DNA from: Lepidurus packardi
Taxonomy: Eukaryota; Arthropoda; Branchiopoda; Notostraca; Triopsidae
Length of the DNA: 64,000 bases
Direction of reading: 5' to 3'
NCBI GenBank assembly: GCA_023053545.1
Contig: JAKZAN010000006.1
Coordinates: 11,973,412-12,037,411 of the forward strand
Shown: piece by piece, positions 11,780-22,795 of the stretch
Numbering within the stretch: the first letter of the stretch is position 1
Layout: every line of letters starts with the position of its first letter
Made by a program: the position numbers and the translations under genes
Notes under the pieces: model-generated
Database searches by the model: none
Told to the model about the DNA's origin: nothing
What the model saw: the letters and a program-made list of their open reading frames with translations, nothing else

Positions 11780-12759
11780 TTATTGGGCTAAAAATTGCTT
11801 GTATTCTGTAAGATTGCCAAAACCCAGTACGTTCTCGAGCTTAAATTCGATTCCCTCTTTTATCATTTTATTCTTTAGTATTTCCCGTTCAAATGAGTGG
11901 TACAAGCATTCCATAATCTTGTGTTCCACCTTCCCTCTCTCCACACCTATCACACGTGCTATTTCTTTTTAGGTTAAATCTGTACATCCATGATCCTGTT
12001 TTTCCGTGTCCACATCTCAATCGCAAAAGAGCAACTGATACTTTCCTGTTTTTATGTAACAATCATGGGGCTGTCCTGATGTTTTGAGCGAATCGTGCAA
12101 AATTTTGAAAAGAGCTCTTTTTAATCGCTGTAGTACTTTTTCCTCTAGTTTCTGTTTAAATACGGCCGAAAACTCGTGTCTTGTGAGGTCTCTTAATATT
12201 ATTTGGTTGGAGTCTTGGCCAATCGTTGCCGACGTATCTGCTGCTTCTTTTCCTGCGATTCCTACATGAGGTGGAACCCATTTCTGTAAGGTCCGTATTC
12301 TACTTTGGATTTCTTGGACTATATCGTAGTATAAGTATGCCCTCCTTCCGTAAGACACAATAGCACCGAGGGCCGCTTTTGAGTCCGACAGGATAAGATA
12401 GTTGTTTGCGGTCGAGTTCTCTATAATAATTAATGCTTCTTTGATGGCGTACAATTCCCATGCCATTACTGACGAGCATCGAGGCAGAACGAAAGCGACC
12501 GAGTTATTTCCAGTTTGTATATGTCCCTGATCCCGGATACCCGTCTTCGTCTCTGGACCCATAGGTAAAAGCTTTGCTGTGGTTGTGCTATTACCATGTT
12601 CCTATTATGTGGGGTGCCCTCCAGCTATATAAGCAAGGGTAAATGATCACTTTGTAATAACCCACCTACTTCTTCTCGTGCCTTGGCATATATATTACTA
12701 GAAGCAAAGCAAAAATCCAGTGTTGATGGCTTGGTCCTCCCCGCTAAACATGTGCCACA
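11780..12759 (-). mobile_element. 3' part of Jockey-like non-LTR retrotransposon (EN tail + RNase H), degenerate
   Basis: On the minus strand the sequence after the hAT insertion begins with the end of an AP endonuclease domain (AGRTKPSTLDFCFASSN then LQSDHLPLLI). It goes almost directly into an RNase H domain (YGSRDEDG, AWELYAIKEALI, LILSDSKAAL, WVPPHVGIAGKEAAD) and a C-terminal Cys/His region, stopping at 11780-11782. The whole reverse transcriptase is missing between the two, and at least two frame breaks are present, so this is dead. The upstream half of the same element is at 20950-22795; the two halves were one copy before the P-like and hAT insertions. Confidence 0.85.
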
Positions 12760-12831
12760 CAGGGTTGTACGGATTTGAACTTAAGCCGGATTTAAATCGG
12801 ATTTAAAACAGGTTAGAAAATTACTAAGTAA

Positions 12832-12973
12832 GGTTGGGGTCCCACTAGCCGAATACCTATATGGTCATTATAATCATTTTCTTGGAAATCGCTATTTCAG
12901 ATATAGGAAAAGTAAGACATTTCCAAGGTAAGGGTATCATAACCATCTTTATTCGGCCAGTGTAATCCCAACC
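12832..12973. mobile_element. Small Harbinger-like MITE nested in the hAT
   Basis: A 142-bp element with inverted ends GGTTGGGGTCCCACTAGCCGAATA and the complement of GGTTGGGATTACACTGGCCG. It is flanked by TAA on both sides (12829-12831, 12974-12976). A 3-bp TAA/TTA duplication is typical of PIF/Harbinger. The arms remain alignable further in (both hold CTTGGAAAT). Non-coding. Confidence 0.7.
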
Positions 12974-13105
12974 TAAAAGTTCTTCACCTAACGTGAAACG
13001 GGAAAGTTATCAAAGGAGGCGTGATTTTCAATTCTGTACGTTTATTGTTCATATTATTCACAGACAAAAGGCAGTTGAATTGCATGACATGAAGAACATT
13101 CACTG

Positions 13106-15937
13106 TCAGTCAGATTGATTCTTCTTCCTCCGCTTGGCACTCGGCTGAGTCGTATCTTTTCTCGCTTTAATAGCCTGGAGTACACTTTCGGGCTCACGTG
13201 TCGGAAGGTTCCTTATCAAACGGGAATCAGCAATTTCTGGAAGAAGGCTCACATCGAAGAAAGACTGCAATTTAGGCAGCATCTGAGTCTGCCAGAAATG
13301 TGTGTCCCTTTGAATCCGCTCTACGAACAGTTTCTCCGGTCCTGGTCTCCATACTACAAAATCGCACCACAACCTATCTGTAATCGCAAGCTGACCTTGG
13401 ATTTGAAAATAATAGTTGTGTCGTCGATTTAGCTTCAGCTTATCTCCTTGAGCGATTTCCAAGCCTATGGAGCTGGCTCTTTTTGAGCGAACCAAACTGA
13501 GTAAGGGTTCTGTCTCAGCTATCTTTGGACACTTGATTTCTATGAGTCCATCCTCACCAATAAGTCCGTCGGGTGAAGCGGCCAGAAATCCGAATTGAGG
13601 ATGTACCCATAAGCCCGAACTGTTGACGGTAACACCCTTTTCTCTGCTGTACTTCTCCCTAGCCTTTTCTTCATTTACTTTCCCGTACTGTGTTGCCTCG
13701 GTAAACCAGCCACTTGGAAGTAGCATCGCGCGCAAAACGCTTTCGCGAGAAGTCGTATCACGCATCTTGCAAATTCTGCCGAACATTGATGCCGTAATTC
13801 GGTTCCTCCGTGCTTCCCACCATTCGTGCGACTCGCTTTGACCGCGGGTTGTTTGTTCCAAAGTGGAGATTTCTTCACGCGTGAGCTGTAACTGTTTACG
13901 AATGCGTGTACAGTCAGAGGCCAAAGAGTCGGGGTCGGTATCAGTGAGACCGTAGTCAGTATCTAATCCGCATCGGGCTGCTTCTGGTAGACGATCAGTG
14001 GTTAATTGAACGCTACTGTTTTTGGCATCGCGAGATTTTAGATACCGCTTTTTCCAAGACTTGATACTCGCGCGGTGCCGCTCTTCAAAAGCATCGAGTT
14101 GTTGCGAACCGTGACCGTACTTTCTAAGTACGTGTGCATGAAAGCTGCGACCATAACGGAAGGCTAGGACCGCACCGTAGCATCTAAACATGTACGACCC
14201 TCTTTGGGATCGTAGAATCTGCTTTCCTCCGTTCAATTTGGCAACGATGGACATGTAACGTTCTGCCGAGTTCGTCGTAACCTCTACTTGCAAGCTTTGG
14301 CCTTTGTTCTTCAAACGGTTTAGCAGGAGGCATACTTCTTTGTAGAGGTTTTGCAACTCCATGGGAACTGAAGTTTTCAGCCTTTGCCCAGAAAACTTGC
14401 AGCCCTTCTTACCGGGCGAAGAAGGTTCGCAGAATCTGTGATCCGCGAGCAAATGATGCTTTGGGCCATTGTCGAGGGCTGCTCGCAACTGCTCAACTGT
14501 GCTCTTCTCATTCGAACAGCGTTTGATAGCGCCCCGTGCGGCTTGGCAAAGCTTGCAGATAAGCAGCGCAGTCAAGGTCTTCTTGTAGAACTTATTCTTA
14601 GCTTGAAGTTTAAAAAGACCTTTCTTGAAATTTTTCATTAAATGGTTCGCGCATTCGAGCTTTCTGGGTAGTTTCTGAGTTCTTGGCGTGCTTGCGAGAA
14701 TGTTGTTGTACGTGGACGAATCGCCGTCTCCTATGTATTCAGAAAAGCGAATGCTATGGCGTCTTTCGCATTCTCTAACGCCCTGGGCTAAGATGTCCGC
14801 TTCCATGGCGGTTGAGGGACCATCCCAATTCTTGAAACACTTGTGTTTGGCCGGAGCTCTATTTGCACGGGCAGCACGGAAACATACATAGCAGTACTTG
14901 TTTCTTACTCCGATGTACAATATCTTGCCGGTACGGTGACCGATGAGTACCCCTACACCGGATTTTGCGGTGTAGCGCGTTCCATGGCTACGCTGCGACC
15001 ACCCACCGTCACCAATGACGGTGATGAGTGGGACCCCATCTTCGTCTATTCGGTTCGCAGCAATGACAGCTTCCTTTTCTTCATTCAGTCCCTCGAGCAT
15101 TACAACCCTTCCTTCTTCTTTCCATATGCCACCAACAATGTCTGCATGCTGAGTGAAAGTTCTTCTTGTCATACAAGGGATACTCGCAGCTGAACACATC
15201 TCTTCAAGATGATTATGTCCGGAACCGACGGACATTGTCCCCCAAGTCATCAGGATATTGACGCTAAGCGCTTGTTTTTCATCAGGCTTACGCAGTGTGT
15301 CTGGCTCAACAGGACTGCCGTCTTTCTTAGACTGCTCTTTTTTCGCAAACCAAACATTTTCTTCGCGTTCAGTTGTAATAATTTCTTCAATTGAGCAAAT
15401 CTCACACTTGAAGATGAACGAACTAAAGAAACCAACACGTTTCTCTTTAACGAAAGCAAGTAATCCGTTGCAGTGCCTAGAATGTGTCACGAAAACTTTG
15501 GCGCTACTCAAGATGACGTGCGCTGCATCGCAAATTCTCCTACCTTGCACGGTTTGTAGGAAGTGCGGCTGACTGTAGGATTCTCGCTCAATGTTTAGTT
15601 CGACAGCCTCAATCTCTGCCTGATCGTTTATCCTGCCACTAAACCACAATTCAGCTGGAAAACTGCCATAACTGCATCCCTGCGGAGGATTTTCGGAACC
15701 ACTGTTACGAGGGATCCGATTGGGAACTGCTTCATCTTGCATGTTTGGTTCCTTAGTAATGTCCGGTTCCGTATTTGGGGGCTCAGCTTCGTGTGCTACG
15801 GAATTCTCGAGACTTGCTCCAGTCCCCTGGGTTTCACACATCTGAAGCATATTGGCTGCAGCTCGTTGATTTGTTGCGTCCTTTTTCGGAGGTCTTCTTT
15901 TTCTTCTGAAACGAAGTGCTTTCTCACGGTGTCCCAT
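13106..15937 (-). CDS. Mutator-like DDE domain + YqaJ-type nuclease protein (943 aa)
   Basis: A single uninterrupted 943-codon reading frame from the ATG at 15937. A basic N-terminus (to about residue 25) is followed by Cys pairs near 155-182. From about 225 to 420 there is a segment matching the Mutator-like transposase domain of many animal proteins: GDGGWSQRS (about 309), CYVC (about 349), HKCFKNWDGPSTAMEAD (about 366-382) and YIGDGDSST (about 401-409). The NSAERYMSI...GGK region near 555-575 belongs to the same family. From about 705 to 890 there is a YqaJ/lambda-exonuclease-like fold: WEARRNRITAS, YGKVNEEKA, SPDG (788), EIKCP (800-804), YYFQIQGQL (842-850). The catalytic Asp, Glu and Lys expected of that nuclease are all present. 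The protein is intronless, unlike the hAT gene beside it. I infer a nuclease with DNA-processing activity; its role in the hAT is unknown. Confidence 0.85.
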   Translation of the reverse strand: MGHREKALRFRRKRRPPKKDATNQRAAANMLQMCETQGTGASLENSVAHEAEPPNTEPDITKEPNMQDEAVPNRIPRNSGSENPPQGCSYGSFPAELWFSGRINDQAEIEAVELNIERESYSQPHFLQTVQGRRICDAAHVILSSAKVFVTHSRHCNGLLAFVKEKRVGFFSSFIFKCEICSIEEIITTEREENVWFAKKEQSKKDGSPVEPDTLRKPDEKQALSVNILMTWGTMSVGSGHNHLEEMCSAASIPCMTRRTFTQHADIVGGIWKEEGRVVMLEGLNEEKEAVIAANRIDEDGVPLITVIGDGGWSQRSHGTRYTAKSGVGVLIGHRTGKILYIGVRNKYCYVCFRAARANRAPAKHKCFKNWDGPSTAMEADILAQGVRECERRHSIRFSEYIGDGDSSTYNNILASTPRTQKLPRKLECANHLMKNFKKGLFKLQAKNKFYKKTLTALLICKLCQAARGAIKRCSNEKSTVEQLRAALDNGPKHHLLADHRFCEPSSPGKKGCKFSGQRLKTSVPMELQNLYKEVCLLLNRLKNKGQSLQVEVTTNSAERYMSIVAKLNGGKQILRSQRGSYMFRCYGAVLAFRYGRSFHAHVLRKYGHGSQQLDAFEERHRASIKSWKKRYLKSRDAKNSSVQLTTDRLPEAARCGLDTDYGLTDTDPDSLASDCTRIRKQLQLTREEISTLEQTTRGQSESHEWWEARRNRITASMFGRICKMRDTTSRESVLRAMLLPSGWFTEATQYGKVNEEKAREKYSREKGVTVNSSGLWVHPQFGFLAASPDGLIGEDGLIEIKCPKIAETEPLLSLVRSKRASSIGLEIAQGDKLKLNRRHNYYFQIQGQLAITDRLWCDFVVWRPGPEKLFVERIQRDTHFWQTQMLPKLQSFFDVSLLPEIADSRLIRNLPTREPESVLQAIKARKDTTQPSAKRRKKNQSD

Positions 15938-16686
15938 AGTTTACACTTGATTGATAACGTTCACAAGCACGGCCGTATATTAAAATATTTAAAGGAGCTC
16001 TTGATACTAACGATGCAACATACCATCTGAAATCAACTTCTATACTATTTTGAAATAAATACCTTTCTCCTACTTTCACTTTGTTAGAAAATATTGTATA
16101 GTACCATAGGGATTCAGTTATACATGGCAGCATTTTCTCTGATACTTCCACTTTGAAGTCAAGGTTCGTAATTTTATACTTAGCTACAATATGCCCTGTA
16201 GGTTACAGAGTAGGATTTCTAGAAAGTAAGCGTCGAAAGTTGAGTGTTGGACAGGACTCATCTAGGGTGCCCTCGCCTTCGCTTTCAAGAACTAAACTGC
16301 AAAAACAAGACTGCGATAGTAGTGCCATCTCTGGAACTATCCCAATCTTGGAAAGCAGTATACAGTGGCCTTAAGACTGTTTTTATAACATGCTAAGGCT
16401 TGAGAAATTTTCACAAGCTCATTTTGAAGTGAGTTGACCTTGGTCTTGAACTTAAAGGCAACCGTATGACAGTGATTTGGAAAGGGCTTAAGTAGAAAGC
16501 ATCTTACTTATACGAGGCGGATATGAAAGTTCATTTTCTGAACTATTGGGGTAAAGGTGAGCTCAGCAAACGCCTTTCACCAATCACAATCACAATCGCA
16601 ATTTCTCAGCAATCGCCTTTCTATGAAACGGGAAACGGAAATTTTTTTAAGACTAACCAACAGTCGACTCCTAATCGCTGAAAAGT
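15938..16686. promoter_or_regulatory. Divergent intergenic region of the two-gene hAT
   Basis: 749 bp separate the start codons of the YqaJ-type gene (minus) and the hAT transposase (plus), so both promoters must lie here. A 73-codon plus-strand frame (16153-16374) is present but resembles nothing I know. No TATA box could be assigned with confidence. Confidence 0.45.
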
Positions 16687-18692
16687 ATGGAGGGGTCCAA
16701 CATTTATTCATTCTTTTCCCTAGTAAAGGGTTACCAGTTAACAGATACCTCATTTAAAGTTACGTGCAAAACTTGTTGTAAAGTTTACTCCGCGTCAAGC
16801 CGAGCAACTTCAAATTTAATTCGACATCTTAAGGTAATTATTATAAGCATATAAGCTTATGTCATGAAAAATATTTTAAGTGTTTTTCGCTAATATCCTG
16901 CAACTATTTTCCTTTACAGCGTAAGCACCCAGTCCAACATGGCAAGTTTTTGACAGAAAAAGACCAATCCGCAGCTTCAATCGGCATTCTGGCCCAAGAC
17001 ATTTCCGTTCATTTTATACCATCGCAGAGCGGAAGTAGCTCTTCTTGCTATCCTTCGTCTAGCACTCGCGCGAAATCTCTGACGATGCAAGTAGTAACCC
17101 TGCTCACCTCCAAAATGCTTCCCCTTAGCATAGTAGACGATGAAGTTTTTAGGAAATTGTTTTTCTCTCTTGACCCCAAATATGAGCTACCAACCCGTAG
17201 ATCATTGACAGGTACCATTGTACCTCATTATGTCAGCCTAGCTACCACGAAGATAAAAGAAAATTTGAAATCGCGGTCCTCCCCCGTCAGTCTAACTTTG
17301 GACTTATGGACAAGTCGTTCCATGCAGGGCTACTTAGGGGTCACTGGTCATTTCTTGAAAGACTGGTCTTTGAATAGTTTTACTTTAACTTGCAAACATT
17401 TTGCCGAGCGGCACACAGCTACTAACATAGTCTCCGAACTACAAAGCATTTTGAATTCTTTTAATTTAGTTTTCGGAGATATTAGTTACATCGTGACCGA
17501 TAACGCAACCAATATGGTGAAGGCTTTTACAGTGGAGCTACCACTTTTAGACATCAATGAAATTAGTGTGGACTCAGAAGAGTTTTCTGATAGTGAAGGA
17601 GAAGACAGCGAACCCACGTTAGTTAACCAAGAGAGCTTAGCTTCTGATTTAGAAACAGAGCTTCCTTCAGACGTCTTTCACGTTAGATGTTTTGCACACT
17701 CATTACAACTAGTAGTGCGAGATGGGTTAAAGGGATGTGATGAATTTCAAGCTGTATTTCAGAAAGTCTCGAATGTCATTAGGCGAAGCAAACAATCATT
17801 GTCTGCAAGCGAAGCTCTGCATGCGTTAAAAATAATACCGGTTTCTTTTAACCAGACTCGCTGGAATTCTCAGTTGAAAGCCATCAGATCCGTAGTAAAG
17901 ATCAGTGCGAAGGACCTGGATAGGTGCATCCCAAATAGCAGAATAACTTCCGATGATCGTAGTTTTCTTTGTGAATTTATCGAGTTGTTTAAAATTTTTG
18001 AAGATGTCACAGAACTTATTCAGACCGAGAAAAACCCAACAATCAGCTGTGCTATCCCGTTTGTAAGAGCCATAAGGCGTTATTTAGCAGCGTTTGAACC
18101 ATACCACTGTAATGTAATTTTAAATACCCTGAAGTCTTCCATTGACTGTCGAATGTCCCGCTATGAAAACCTTGACTCGTTTAAAATGTCAACAGCTCTG
18201 GATCCCAGATTCAAATTAGGAAGCTGGTGCTTGAACCTAGAAGAAGCGTGCGATGTGCGTAGGTCTATAACTGCCAAACTCAAAGTTTGTGAAACTGACG
18301 AGATTCAATGTGTTCAACAATGTCCCTCCGCCCCCCCGTCAAAGCGCGCCCGTTTAGAAAATTCCCGTTGCAGCTTAGATAGTCTGCTATTTGAGGCACC
18401 CCAGGAACAGGAGCAACCGAAGTCTGTCTCATGTGAATTAGATACTTATATGGCTGAAACCTGCGTCCCAAAAATGACTGATGTGTATGAGTATTGGAAG
18501 ACGAATTCGATCAGATTCCCCCATCTAGCCAAAGTAGCTGCGCAGTTTTTACATACACCAGCAACCTCAGCTCCGGTTGAGAGAATTTTCAGCTACGGAG
18601 GGAAAATTTTAAGGCCCGACCGATCTAAAATGACCCCTGACGTGTTTGAGAAACTTATGTTCCTAAGATGCAACACAATGTATATGCAGTAA
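16687..18692 (+). CDS. BED-finger hAT transposase
   Basis: Two exons, 16687-16833 and 16920-18692, joined in phase across an 86-bp GT-AG intron; 639 aa. The start is the ATG of MEGSNIYSFF. A BED zinc finger spans the intron (CKTCCKVYS...NLIRHLK | RKH). The catalytic core follows: LTLDLWTSRSMQGYLG (first Asp), YIVTDNATNM (second Asp), FHVRCFAHSLQLVV (the C-x2-H signature), QTRWNSQ, and the C-terminal dimerisation region LHTPATSAPVERIFSYGGK (hATC). It is typical in length and order for the Ac/ZBED-like hAT group. An acidic insert (about residues 215-245) and a Pro/Arg patch near 500 are additions. No break is visible, so it may encode active protein. It would recognise the CAGGGTTGTAC ends. Confidence 0.93.
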
Positions 18693-18939
18693 TTGTACAG
18701 AGACGTTTGTACGTTATGCGCTAAAATAAAGGAATGGGCTTAACGTAGAACTTTAAAATCCAACCAGAAGGCTTTCTGCATGATTTAAGTTCTTTTGTTC
18801 AGGGCTTGGATTTTGATTTGAGCTTGAATTTTCAGATGAGCGAGGCTTAGGGCTTGGAACTTGATTTGCCTTAACGGAACGAAATGGGCTTGGACTTCAT
18901 TTAAGTTCTTTTTTTTAGGCTTAGGTACAACCCTGGTGC

Positions 18940-20949
18940 CACAGTATAAAGGTTTCACAGTATGGTAACTGGGGGTATCTTCCAATGTAAAGGGATTAAC
19001 ACGATTTTCTCGGTCTCAAGAGGATGTGGGGGTAACAAGGAACATAGGAGGGATGGATTCACAGACTTGCCCATCCTACCCCAGAAGTAGGCATTCCAAA
19101 TCTACTACAAGAAGGGTTCGAAAAGAGAACAAAACATTCACAAAACGGGGGCTGGTGACCTTTCTCTCGAGGGAGTTTGGGGCTGACGTAAGATTCGACT
19201 AGCATTGCGCGATTTTGAAAGTTTTTCTCCCGGAAATGATTATGCTGGATCTTGGTATTAAAGTCTTACGGTAAAAGTCTTTCACTTCGCATTGCTTGCT
19301 AATCCGCAAAGAAAGACAAGCACTTGCTACGTTCTACTGTTTTTAATTTCATATAAATAGCGTCGTCTCATCAACTCGTCAGCAATTGCTATTGCGCTTC
19401 CGTGCCGTTTGTTGCAAATTTCACAGAGCTCACTCGCAATTTCTTTCCAAGCAGATTTTTACCGTTTTCTTAACACGACTCTGTAATTTCTCTTTTTTTC
19501 AAGACGAATTACGGTTTAATTAAATTAAACTTTTTCATTAAGTTTTCATTTCGGTAATATAAATTTTAGCTAAGTGTAATATAAGTGAGTGTGTTTATAA
19601 GTGAGTTTTAGCTAAGTGTAATATTAGTGTAAAATAATAGTTAAGCTAGTTAATTAAACATGCCTAGCGCATAGTACTTTGTTGTGTTCCTTTTTGTAAG
19701 AACGCATCCTATAGAAAACCAGCAGGAACAAAGTTTTTCGTATTCCGAATGACAATTGTTCAGAATTATGGTTAAAGGTTATTAGTAAAGAAGTTGTAAG
19801 CAATCTTCTTGCTATCGACATCCATTTATTCTTGTTTGCGAACCACCCGAAGGTCATTTTACAGTCCAGTTAGCTTCGACATCCATTTCTGCTGAGCACA
19901 ACTACGCGCAAAAACAGAGTTCTATAGAAACGTCTCTTTCTCCAGTTTCCCCAGAAATTCATAGTATTCCGGACATCACCCCGCTAAAGAAACGCTTGTT
20001 TCCCCAGCTTCACCAGAAATTAGTAGTATTCGGGACATTCACCCCGAGACTATCGATCTTGACGGGTTTCATGCCTCTTTAGATGGTTTGGAATTGTATA
20101 GTGAATTTGAATATGGTAACTTTTCTACTTCCAAAATCCCAACCTTACCCCAGGCATCTTGTTTGCGTGCCGATTGTGCTGCTGTTTCAAAAAAACTTGC
20201 GCATGCCGAAAAATTAGTATCAGTGTTAAGAGTACAGTTAAAGAAAACCCGTTCTGCTTCAAGATTAGTTAAACACAATTTAAAATACGCGCAAAGGAAA
20301 GTCAAACCAAGTTAGCAAACGAGGTGGAGAAAAATGTAGAATTAGAACAGAAGAGTTAGGATCGTTCGAATTAGGATTTACTATACACTTAAAGAAGAAA
20401 ATGTAGCTGTAGCAGAAAGAGCCGTAGTTAAACGTGTTAAGAAAAATACTAAACTTGCAAAAGTTAGTAACATTTAGGAATAGTTGTAAAGTACCAATGT
20501 AATGGATAACTCGTATATAGACATAAATAGTCATAACAACACATAGACATTAATATACATGGGTATTTTATAGTATATGGGGTTAAACCTGTATACTATA
20601 AAACACCTATGTATGGGTTGCAAAATAGACTGCCTCCTCGTGGTGCAACCTGGGTAACGCGAAATAGTCTAGAATGTGTATACGTGTTGTGCTTTGACCT
20701 AGTTCATTCATATTTTATTTTAAGCTTAAAGCTTTTATTTTAAGCTTCATAGTTTAAAGCAATAGATTTAAATTACGCGCTTTGTAAACCGTCGTGACCT
20801 TTTTTGAACTGCACTGGGAGGTTTGCGAATGTACCCTTTCATTTTCTGGCCTTTTACCTGAATATTACTCGGGCGACCGAGAAGGTCGTCAGAAAACCTT
20901 AACATTGGAAGATAGCCCTGTTAGCATACTGTGAAACCTCTATACTGTG
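18940..20949 (+). mobile_element. P-like (THAP) transposon, degenerate 2.0-kb copy
   Basis: Ends CACAGTATAAAGGTTTCACAG and complement of CACAGTATAGAGGTTTCACAG. It sat in the non-LTR element with a duplication of CATGTGC: the left copy is now displaced to 12749-12755 by the hAT insertion, and the right copy is 20950-20956. The first 500 bp match the fragment at 45573-46153 in reverse, and the last 600 bp match 3660-4280 and 48510-49140 in reverse. It contains remnants of a THAP-domain transposase but lacks the catalytic middle. Confidence 0.85.
19660..20477 (+). pseudogene. Remnant P-like transposase (THAP and tail)
   Basis: From 19660 a frame-shifted THAP-like segment begins (ATG-CCT-AGC, then pieces reading KNASYRKPAGTKFF and, in another frame, PNDNCSELWLKV). 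It is followed by a Ser/Pro-rich linker, a coiled-coil stretch (20088-20312, LRADCAAVSKKLAHAEKL) and finally the shared C-terminal tail ending KKNTKLAKVSNI at 20475. Several frameshifts and stops and the missing catalytic core make it non-functional. Confidence 0.7.
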
Positions 20950-22795
20950 CATGTGCCATTAATTTTTTCCATTCTTCCAAGAATTCGACAAGGACGTTTC
21001 CTCTATAGTCAGCTTTTTCCTCTCCCATAGAGGGTGATGCGAATTAAAGTCCCCAAAGAAAAGAGTTTTACTGTTTTCAACGATCTGATCAAGATAAAAC
21101 TTATACTCTTCTTTAGACATTTGATTCCTATTTTGTCCTTGCTGTACTTGTAAATAGGCTCCTAACAAGTGAATCACCCTCCCACTTAATTTTTAAGCCA
21201 CCTATTTCTAATACACCGTGACCGAATTTTGTCAGTTGAATCCACTCTACTTCTATTGTATTACAAACCCAAATTAAAATTCCACCTCCCCTGATTCAGC
21301 TATTCCTATCCTTTCTATATGTATTATACCCTTTTATACTAACGCGATCTTCAGTCTTTAACCATGCTTCACACACGAACATATTACATCTGTTTTTAAG
21401 CATTCGCTAATATAGGCGCATAAGCCTGCTAGGGGAGGCTTTATACTCGGTGTTTTCCAAGCTACGATTTTCAGAAGTTGGTCAGACATGAAATAGGAGC
21501 CTGTGTAGTTGACGGGTCCATTGATATTGTTTTACATGCACTTGCTATTTCTCTCCATTTTTCTTCCCAGCTCCCTGTTTTAAGCAATGTTGACAAGCAT
21601 TCTACGATTAAACTTGTAATTAGAGGTGCTATTGCGTTGCGCGAGGGATGAGACTCACTTACTCTCTCACTTCTATTCCCGTTCGTTTGATGCTGATTTT
21701 TTCTTGTACATTTGCTAGTCCGGTGTTCAGGGCTCTCCACAAAATTCACATCGTTTCTTGGCTATACAGGACAAGCTGATATGTTCAAAGCGTTGACATG
21801 TATAGGAAGTGGTTCAAAAGCAGCTACCGGTATTATAATAGACCAAGCCTTAATGTGGTCGGGAAGTTCAGTTTTATCAAACATTAAATGGAATGATCCC
21901 GTAGGGGACTTCGTCCGTTCTCCTGCTTCGTTTACGATGAATTTGAAGAGTTGCCTTACCGCACATAACCCCTCAAATTTTTGGTCTTCAACTTCTTCTA
22001 TAGCCACTCCTGGTAAACGCACAATACCATGTATCATGTTTAAAGGTTGAGACAATCTGGTTTCTACCATCCATTCTCTCATTCTCCCCACCTTCAAGAG
22101 TTTACCGATTGCCAACTCATCTTTTGGATAGGCTAGGAGGTAACCCCCTCTGATTATCTTGGTTTTTAGGGATTTTAACTTTAAAAGCTTCTAGTGCTTT
22201 ACCTAACTTGACTGGGTTAACTTTTGCGAAAGTTAGGCCTTCAGCTTCTTTTATTCTAGAAATAAAATATTCGCTATTACCCTTTGTCTGGTTATTTTCC
22301 GGATCTGATTCGGCTGACAGAATAGAACCTACTCGTTGCCTTTTATTTGCCACGAACGTCCTTGTATTCGCACTCGCACTTGAGCTAGCCTTGGCTCCCT
22401 TCCCTATAGGTTTTGTTCTCTTTCCAGTTTTCTTCATAGCTAACTTATCCCTTTTGGATATGACTGTCTCAAACCCGCGTCTATCCTTAACCACTCTACT
22501 TTTCCTTGACGAGTTCCCTTGCTCCGGATTTTCCGTACCTGATCCTTCTTGAGAAAAGCCTTCAAGTAAGTCTTCCTCCGACCAATCTGAATCCATGGCC
22601 TCTACTGACGAAGTCATGGATTCCGTTGTTCCCCCCGATCGAACGAGGGATCCACCACGATATAACCCCACCACCGTATAGTAGGTTACCTGTTGCAAGT
22701 GCAAGGAAACAGTAATTTGGGATTCGTGTTTTCGGAAAGCTTGGGGTTATGCTAGGGGATCTTCCACACAATATACGCTCAACCTTCCCGTTCAA
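20950..22795 (-). mobile_element. 5' part of the same Jockey-like non-LTR element (ORF1 + endonuclease start)
   Basis: On the minus strand: an ORF1-like Ser/Lys-rich region (about 22704-22117), then residues ending in a Cys/His finger remnant (FVESPEHRTSKCTRKNQ, 21749). An AP-endonuclease start follows with FFGDFNSHHPLW (about 21060) and LVEFLEEWKKLMAH, cut at 20950. Its continuation is at 12759-11780 on the far side of the P-like and hAT insertions. Frame shifts near 22116, 21760 and 21470 show it is decayed. Confidence 0.82.

Larger units (their letters stand above)
12760..18935. mobile_element. Two-gene hAT transposon, 6176 bp, perfect 8-bp TSD
   Basis: Both ends read CAGGGTTGTAC inward (12760 onward; complement ending at 18935). 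The flanks are an identical 8-bp TSD GTGCCACA at 12752-12759 and 18936-18943. Inside lie a minus-strand gene (13106-15937) for a Mutator-like/YqaJ protein and a plus-strand BED-finger hAT transposase gene (16687-18692), back to back. About 350 bp on the left (including a nested MITE) and 243 bp on the right separate the genes from the ends. Both genes are open. The TSD overlaps the left end of the P-like element beyond (GTGC from its target plus CACA), showing that the hAT came after it. Confidence 0.88.

Noticed and set aside
18936..20957. An 8-bp TSD directly beside both ends of the P-like element
   Set aside because: The immediate flanks differ because the hAT TSD overlaps the left end; the true duplication (CATGTGC) is only seen once the hAT is removed.
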